Shown here piece after piece: positions 7,186 through 11,298 of a DNA stretch of 11,298 nt; position 1 is the stretch's first letter, and each line of letters opens with the position of its first letter. Source of the DNA: Deltaproteobacteria bacterium (GTDB lineage: Bacteria > Desulfobacterota > DSM-4660 > Desulfatiglandales > HGW-15); contig CP070840.1 of NCBI GenBank assembly GCA_020342025.1, positions 2,628,195 through 2,639,492 on the forward strand, in the 5' to 3' direction. The notes under the pieces were generated by a model. The model made no database searches. It was not told the DNA's origin and was given only the letters and a program-made list of their open reading frames with translations. Position numbers and translations under genes: made by a program.

Positions 7186-7388
7186 GGATCGCGGGAGAGA
7201 CTCCGCAGGGCATATGCTGCTACCCAGTGGGGCGCCGAAGGTGCAACCCCAGTGATCGAACGGGGGAAACTCTCAGGCAAAAGGACCGCAATCCCTTAGA
7301 TCCTCTGGAGAGCGTCTTTTATAGGGCCACCGAAGGGGAAAACCCTGCTCAAAGGCAAGGGATAATCTCTCAGGTAAAAGGACAGGGG
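7186..7388 (+). promoter_or_regulatory. Tandem glycine riboswitch (gcvT motif)
   Basis: Two consecutive glycine aptamers are recognisable by their conserved cores. Aptamer 1 (7191-7289) has GGGAGAG, GCGCCGAAGGTGCAA, then AAACTCTCAGGCAAAAGGAC, closed by GCGG/CCGC. Aptamer 2 (7302-7388) has GGAGAG, CACCGAAGGGG, then AATCTCTCAGGTAAAAGGAC, closed by CCTCTG (7302-7307) with CAGGGG (7383-7388). The linker is short, as usual in the tandem class. The leader GGATC (7186-7190) can pair with linker GATCC (7299-7303), resembling the leader-linker helix described for full-length glycine riboswitches. The 3' strand of the aptamer 2 P1 helix is also the 5' arm of the terminator that follows, so glycine binding should prevent termination and switch the grd genes on. 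Confidence 0.95.
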
Positions 7389-7427
7389 AACTTCCGGAGT
7401 CATTTGGAAGTTCCCCTGATTTTTTTT
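7383..7427 (+). terminator. Riboswitch-controlled intrinsic terminator
   Basis: A perfect 13-bp stem, 7383-7395 with 7406-7418, closes a 10-base loop and is followed by A and eight T residues (7420-7427). Its first six bases (CAGGGG) are also needed for the P1 helix of glycine aptamer 2, so the two structures exclude each other. The ribosome binding site of grdE (GGAGG, 7428-7432) begins directly after the T-run and is absent from terminated transcripts. Confidence 0.93.
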
Positions 7428-7439
7428 GGAGGTCGCGCC

Positions 7440-8729
7440 ATGGCGTTAGAATTAGGCCGCATACCCATTGAGGAGGTCACTTGGGGCCGTGCGACGCGCA
7501 TTAAAGGAAAGGTCCTCCACATCCATCGAGAAGAACTCATTGAAAAGACCTGGGGGGATGATTCTCGAATCACGTCTATGGATGCAGATTTGGCCATACC
7601 TGGAGAAAGCGTCCGCATTATTCCCATAAAGGACGTGATCCAACCCCGGGTCAAAGTGGAAGGACGCGGAGGAATATTTCCTGGATTCATCTCTGGAGTG
7701 GAGAAGGTGGGAAATGGTAGAACCCATGTGCTTCAGGGATGTTCTGTCATGACCGTGGGCCAAATCGTTGGGTTTCAAGAGGGTATGCTGGATATGACTG
7801 GCCCCGGTGCCCAATACAGTTCATTTTCCAAGCTATTGAATATCGCCCTCCTGATCAAAGTCAAGAAGGACATTTCTAAGCGAGAACACGAGGAGGCCCT
7901 CCGCCTGGCTGGGCTGCGGGCAGCCGCTTACCTTGGAGAGGCGGGGCGTTTCATGACGCCTGAGGAAATGGACCGTTTCGAGACCCATGAGACGCTTGAC
8001 GCCAAAAAAACCAAATCCGATCTTCCCAAAGTGGCCTATGTCTATATGCTCCTGAGCCAGGGTCTGCTCCACGATACCTACTTATATGGCCAAGATCTGA
8101 AGACCTTGCAGCCCACCCTTATCCTTCCCACAGAAGTGATGGATGGAGCGGTTGTCAGTGGAAACTGTGTCTCTGCGTGTGACAAAAACACAACTTACCA
8201 CCACCTGAACAATCCCATTATTGAGGAACTATCCAAGCGGGACGGCCTTGATCTCCATTTCGCGGGCGTTGTGGTGACCAATGCGAACGTCACCCTTCTG
8301 GACAAGGAACAATCCTCCAGCTATACTGCACAGTTGGTGGAACAATTGGATGTGGATGGGGTCATCATATCCAAGGAGGGCTTTGGGAATCCGGACGCGG
8401 ATGTGATGATGAATTGTGCAAAGATCGAGGAAAAGGGGATCTCCACTGTCTTGATTACCGATGAATTCGCTGGCGCCGACGGCAGTTCACAGTCCCTGGC
8501 CGACACAAGCCCTCGGGCCGATGCCCTGGTCAGTGTGGGGAATGCCAACGAGTTCATCACGCTTCCCCCCATGGATAGGGTCATCGGGGATGTTCAGATT
8601 TTGGATCGGCTTGCGGGAGGACAACCCGATAGCCTTTCTAAGGAAGGAGGAATCACCGCAGAGCTTCAGGTGATTCTGGGCGCCACCAATGAACTGGGGT
8701 TTGAAGCACTGTCCACTGAGGAGATATAG
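7440..8729 (+). CDS. grdE: Glycine reductase component B, pyruvoyl proprotein (GrdE)
   Basis: Proprotein of the alpha and beta subunits of component B of glycine (or sarcosine/betaine) reductase, 429 residues. In the family the chain cleaves itself between Asn and Cys, and the Cys becomes a pyruvoyl group that binds the amine substrate as a Schiff base. Here N242-C243 lies in SGNCVSACDKN, matching the known processing site, and gives fragments of about 242 and 187 residues. Family segments MTGPGAQYSSFSK and the downstream FAGADGSSQSLAD are also visible. The start at 7440 has GGAGG seven bases upstream; an upstream in-frame extension from 7182 would run through the riboswitch and is rejected. 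GrdG (sarcosine) and GrdI (betaine) are close paralogues; the glycine riboswitch favours GrdE. It is followed after 9 bases by grdB. Confidence 0.93.
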   Translation: MALELGRIPIEEVTWGRATRIKGKVLHIHREELIEKTWGDDSRITSMDADLAIPGESVRIIPIKDVIQPRVKVEGRGGIFPGFISGVEKVGNGRTHVLQGCSVMTVGQIVGFQEGMLDMTGPGAQYSSFSKLLNIALLIKVKKDISKREHEEALRLAGLRAAAYLGEAGRFMTPEEMDRFETHETLDAKKTKSDLPKVAYVYMLLSQGLLHDTYLYGQDLKTLQPTLILPTEVMDGAVVSGNCVSACDKNTTYHHLNNPIIEELSKRDGLDLHFAGVVVTNANVTLLDKEQSSSYTAQLVEQLDVDGVIISKEGFGNPDADVMMNCAKIEEKGISTVLITDEFAGADGSSQSLADTSPRADALVSVGNANEFITLPPMDRVIGDVQILDRLAGGQPDSLSKEGGITAELQVILGATNELGFEALSTEEI

Positions 8730-8738
8730 GAGCGAGTG

Positions 8739-10046
8739 ATGGACCGCAAACTAAGATTTGTCCACTATCTGAATCAATTTTTTGGTCAGATCGGCGGTGA
8801 GGAAAAGGCGGATACAGCGCCTCTCAAAAAGGACGGGACCGTGGGCCCAGGTCTGCTCTTACAGCAGATGCTGGGCCAGGATGCGGAGATCGTAGGAACG
8901 GTCATTTGCGGTGACAACTATTTTAATGAGAATGTGGAAACGGCCAAGGGGGCGGTTCTGGAACTGATCAAAGGTTACAGTCCGGATCTCCTGTTGGCTG
9001 GTCCTGCCTTCAACGCAGGAAGATATGGTACCGCCTGTGGTGCCGTATGCGAGGAGGTGACGGGGCGTCTGGGAATTCCCACTGTAACGGGCATGTTCCC
9101 CGAAAACCCGGGCGTGGAGCTGTACAAGAAGTCTGTCTATATCATCGAAACCAAGTCTTCCAGCATGGGGATGAAAGATGCAGCCCCAAAAATGGTGACC
9201 CTTGCATTGAAATTGGCAAGAGGAGAATCCCTTGGATCACCAGCGGAGGAAGGCTACATACCAAGGGGCATTCGTAAAAACTACTTTGCCCAAGAGAGAG
9301 GGGCCACAAGGGCCGTGGATATGCTTTTGCGCAAGATGAAGGGAGATCCTTTTGTCACCGAGTATCCCATGCCGGTTTTCGATCGGGTGGAGCCCTTGCC
9401 CCCCATTGAGGATTTAAGTCAGATCACCCTCGCCCTCATCACGAGTGGTGGCATTGTGCCCAAGGGAAATCCAGACCATGTGGAGTCATCCAGTGCATCC
9501 AAGTACGGAAAGTACGATATTCAGAGAGTTGAAAGGCTGAGCCCTGAGACCCATGAGACGACCCACGGGGGGTATGATCCCACCTATGCCAATCAAGACC
9601 CCCACCGCGTACTCCCCTTGGATGTGGTCAGGGATTTAGAGCGGGAGGGCCTGATTGGGGATCTATACCCTTACTACTATGCCACGGTGGGTAACGGCAC
9701 TTCTGTGGCCAATGCGAGGAAGTTCGCCCAGGAGATCGCAAAAGATCTCCTCAAGGATGGTGTTCGGGCCGTCATCATCAGCTCCACGTGAGGATCATGT
9801 ACCCGTTGCGGAGCAACGATGGCAAAAGAACTGGAGAAGGAGGGAATTTTGACCGTGCATATCTGCACCATTGTGCCCATCTCCAAGACAGTGGGTGCGA
9901 ACAGAATCATCCCTGCAGTAGCCATTCCCCATCCATTGGGTGACCCCACCAAGAGCCAAGAACAAGAGAAGGCCTTGAGACGAACGTTGGTGGAGAAGGC
10001 TCTCGAAGCGATGCGGACGAAGTTAGAAGGTCAAACAGTATTCTAG
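8739..10046 (+). CDS. grdB: Glycine reductase component B selenoprotein (GrdB), UGA read as Sec
   Basis: Gamma subunit of component B, 435 residues when the in-frame TGA at 9789-9791 is read as selenocysteine (Sec351). The reading frame stops there in a naive translation, but codons after it continue the family sequence: Sec-G-S-C-T-R-C, then GATMAKELEKEG, and the C-terminal IPHPLGDP motif, to TAG at 10044-10046. Sec351, C354 and C357 form the UxxCxxC redox motif of GrdB. In the reaction Sec attacks the C2 of the Schiff-base-bound glycine, releasing ammonia and passing a carboxymethyl group to GrdA. The N-terminal GDNYFNENVE and FNAGRYG segments are also characteristic. The ATG at 8739 is preceded by AGGAG (8728-8732), six bases away; GTG at 8736 is less likely. 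Paralogues GrdF (sarcosine) and GrdH (betaine) are alternatives. Confidence 0.93.
9789..9818 (+). promoter_or_regulatory. Selenocysteine UGA codon with bacterial SECIS-like hairpin
   Basis: The in-frame TGA (9789-9791) is followed by a perfect 6-bp stem, CGTTGC (9804-9809) with GCAACG (9813-9818), with apical loop GGA. The loop begins 18 bases after the UGA and has G in its first position, as required of bacterial SECIS elements bound by SelB. The triloop is tight, so the closing pair may open into a 5-base loop. The hairpin encodes the RCGA part of the protein, so sequence and structure are constrained together. Confidence 0.8.
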
Positions 10047-10208
10047 TGTTAACCGCAGACCCACCCCAGTGAAATAGTCCTGCCAAGTCGCGCCCAATCG
10101 GTTGAATCCCTCAAAGGGTGTTTGCAGAATGGAATTCAACGGAGTAAGGATTAAACGGGACAAAAATTTCACGGGGCAAGCGCAGACGTTTGATGGAGGA
10201 GGGGATAG
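10047..10208 (+). other. Spacer between grdB and thioredoxin, with possible hairpin
   Basis: This 162-base gap is long for the operon, where the other gaps are 9 and 2 bases. I see no gene, no GrdA-like fragment and no promoter. GTTGAAT (10101-10107) can pair with ATTCAAC (10134-10140), enclosing a small CCC/GGG hairpin (10108-10118). There is no following T-run. It may be an RNA processing site, or scar sequence from a lost or inserted gene. Confidence 0.35.
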
Positions 10209-10547
10209 ATGCTTAAAGAAGTGAACAAGGATAATTTCCACCAGGAGGTGGTCGAATCCCGGCAGCCCGTGTTGGTGGACTTTTGGGGACCCCGATGCGG
10301 TCCCTGCCTTGCTTTGATGCCCTATGTGGAAGAGATGGCCTCAGATTACGAGGATGTTTTGAAGGTGGTCAAGGTTGACGCCTCACAAAACCGCAGGTTA
10401 TGTTTGAACCTACGGGTGATGAATTTACCCACCTATCTTCTCTTTAATGATGGGAAGGAAGTGGATAGGCTGACAGGAGAGGTAGATCGGAAAAAGCTCA
10501 AAAACTTTGTTGCGGATTTTGTGAAATCTCAAGAGGAGACCCATTGA
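10209..10547 (+). CDS. Thioredoxin of the glycine reductase operon
   Basis: Small cytoplasmic thioredoxin, 112 residues, with the redox pair C30-G-P-C33 and the cis-proline loop LPT (P74). Its place between grdB and grdC suggests it reduces selenoprotein A during glycine reduction, as thioredoxins of Gram-positive grd operons do. The start follows a very strong ribosome binding site (GGAGGAGGGG, 10195-10204). The residue before the CGPC motif is Arg (R29), whereas classical thioredoxins have Trp (WCGPC); this would change the surface near the active site. No thioredoxin reductase gene is in the window, so its reductant is uncertain. The stop codon is two bases from the grdC start, showing tight coupling, whereas 162 bases separate it from grdB. 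Confidence 0.88.
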   Translation: MLKEVNKDNFHQEVVESRQPVLVDFWGPRCGPCLALMPYVEEMASDYEDVLKVVKVDASQNRRLCLNLRVMNLPTYLLFNDGKEVDRLTGEVDRKKLKNFVADFVKSQEETH

Positions 10548-10549
10548 CC

Positions 10550-11298
10550 ATGACCGACCCCATCATAAAAGCATGCGCTTATGCCCTGGTCCACACGCCC
10601 AGCTTTGTGCGATATGGATCAAAGCCGGCCCGTGAGGTCGCCGACAGCCGGGAACCCCTGTTACCCCGCATAGAAAAACACCTGCGGTCCTTTGAGGATG
10701 CGGTGCAATATGCGCCAAACCAGGTCTTTATCGGAAACCTCCATCCCGATGGGTTGAACGGTGTGGAGCAACCCTGGTATGAACATCCCCTCAAAGGGGC
10801 TTCCCGGTATGGGGTCTACGGGGAGATCATGCCGGAGGATGAGTTTTTTGGCCTCTTGAAGCTGGCCGATGACTTTGACCTCATCTGGTTTGAGAAAGGC
10901 GCTGCGCCCCTTTTCCGCCAGAAATTGGAAGGACACCCCTTTTGGGAGGGGATGGATACCAAGAAGATCGAAACAGGGGTGGATATGGAGCGTATCCAGG
11001 ATAAGGTCAAAGGACAAGAATCCCTGCCCCTCTATCACCAAGGACGCGTGGTGGGTTGTTTCCACAGGCATCATGACCAGGACGACACCTTGAAAGCCCA
11101 GGTATTGATGGAGAACCTGATGGCCAAGGCCTCCGGTGCTCTTGTCCTGGAGCACCTCCTGAAGCTGGCACAAATCAGCCCAGAGGAAATTGATTTTATT
11201 CTCAGTTGTTCGGAGGAGGCCGTGGGCGATCGGTACAACAGGGGAGGAGGAAGTCTTTCCAAGGCCATCGGGGAAATGTGCGGATGTATCAATGCGAC
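10550..11298 (+). CDS. grdC: Glycine reductase component C beta subunit (GrdC), 3' end beyond window
   Basis: Incomplete at the right edge: 249 residues are present, roughly the first half of the family protein (usually about 500). GrdC, with GrdD, forms component C, which converts the carboxymethyl-selenoether on GrdA to acetyl phosphate; the fold is of the thiolase/ketoacyl-ACP synthase type. Signature segments seen are ACAYALVHTPSFVRYGS at the N-terminus, NQVFIGNL near residue 60, and SCSEEAVGDRYNRGGG with C220, then the cysteine-rich MCGC at the edge. The start ATG at 10550 is two bases after the thioredoxin stop, and its ribosome binding site (AAGAGGAG, 10531-10538) lies inside that gene, so translation is probably coupled. 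No frameshift is visible. The frame stays open to the last base. Confidence 0.92.
   Translation, partial: MTDPIIKACAYALVHTPSFVRYGSKPAREVADSREPLLPRIEKHLRSFEDAVQYAPNQVFIGNLHPDGLNGVEQPWYEHPLKGASRYGVYGEIMPEDEFFGLLKLADDFDLIWFEKGAAPLFRQKLEGHPFWEGMDTKKIETGVDMERIQDKVKGQESLPLYHQGRVVGCFHRHHDQDDTLKAQVLMENLMAKASGALVLEHLLKLAQISPEEIDFILSCSEEAVGDRYNRGGGSLSKAIGEMCGCINA

Noticed and set aside
7182..7439. N-terminal extension of GrdE from an upstream in-frame start
   Set aside because: It would translate the riboswitch and terminator; the ATG at 7440 has a proper ribosome binding site and gives the family length.
9819..10046. Separate small gene starting at the ATG at 9819
   Set aside because: It is the C-terminal part of GrdB in the same frame after the Sec codon.
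10661..11173. Minus-strand frame at the right edge
   Set aside because: It is antisense to grdC, whose plus-strand translation matches the family throughout.

Overview
The window reads as part of the chromosome of a strictly anaerobic, selenocysteine-using bacterium. A sulfate-reducer-like or syntrophic member of the Desulfobacterota (deltaproteobacteria) is my best guess. The reasons are a flavoprotein resembling APS reductase subunit A, a QueG-like iron-sulfur protein, a GltD-type flavoprotein loaded with iron-sulfur motifs, and a glycine reductase operon with an in-frame UGA. No 16S or other taxonomic marker is present, so this stays an inference.

Layout. Bases 1-421 hold no convincing gene but contain a roughly 210-bp fold-back repeat. 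Two minus-strand genes follow: an EamA/DMT-family permease (422-1318) and, upstream of it, a kinase-fold protein of unknown role (1453-2349). A divergent intergenic region (2350-2653) carries a good sigma70-type promoter and a possible pseudoknotted leader RNA. Three plus-strand redox genes come next: a QueG-like [4Fe-4S] protein (2654-3553), an AprA/FrdA-like FAD oxidoreductase (3589-5241), and a ferredoxin/GltD-like NAD(P)H oxidoreductase (5494-7107). The last two are separated by a 125-bp hairpin repeat (5243-5367) and a second hairpin.

The right third is a glycine (or sarcosine/betaine) reductase operon. It begins with a promoter, a tandem glycine riboswitch (7186-7388), and an intrinsic terminator whose 5' arm is shared with the P1 helix of the second aptamer. 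This is the expected architecture of a glycine-activated ON switch. The genes are grdE (pyruvoyl proprotein, 7440-8729), grdB (selenoprotein, 8739-10046, UGA at 9789-9791), a thioredoxin (10209-10547) and grdC (10550 to the edge, incomplete).

How it works together. GrdB and GrdE form the substrate-specific component B. Together with selenoprotein A (GrdA, not in this window) it reductively deaminates glycine. GrdC, with GrdD (expected downstream), releases the two-carbon unit as acetyl phosphate, giving ATP. Thioredoxin returns electrons to GrdA. No trxB (thioredoxin reductase) is visible. The upstream NAD(P)H/iron-sulfur flavoproteins are adjacent redox enzymes of unknown substrate that might, speculatively, feed or balance this pathway.
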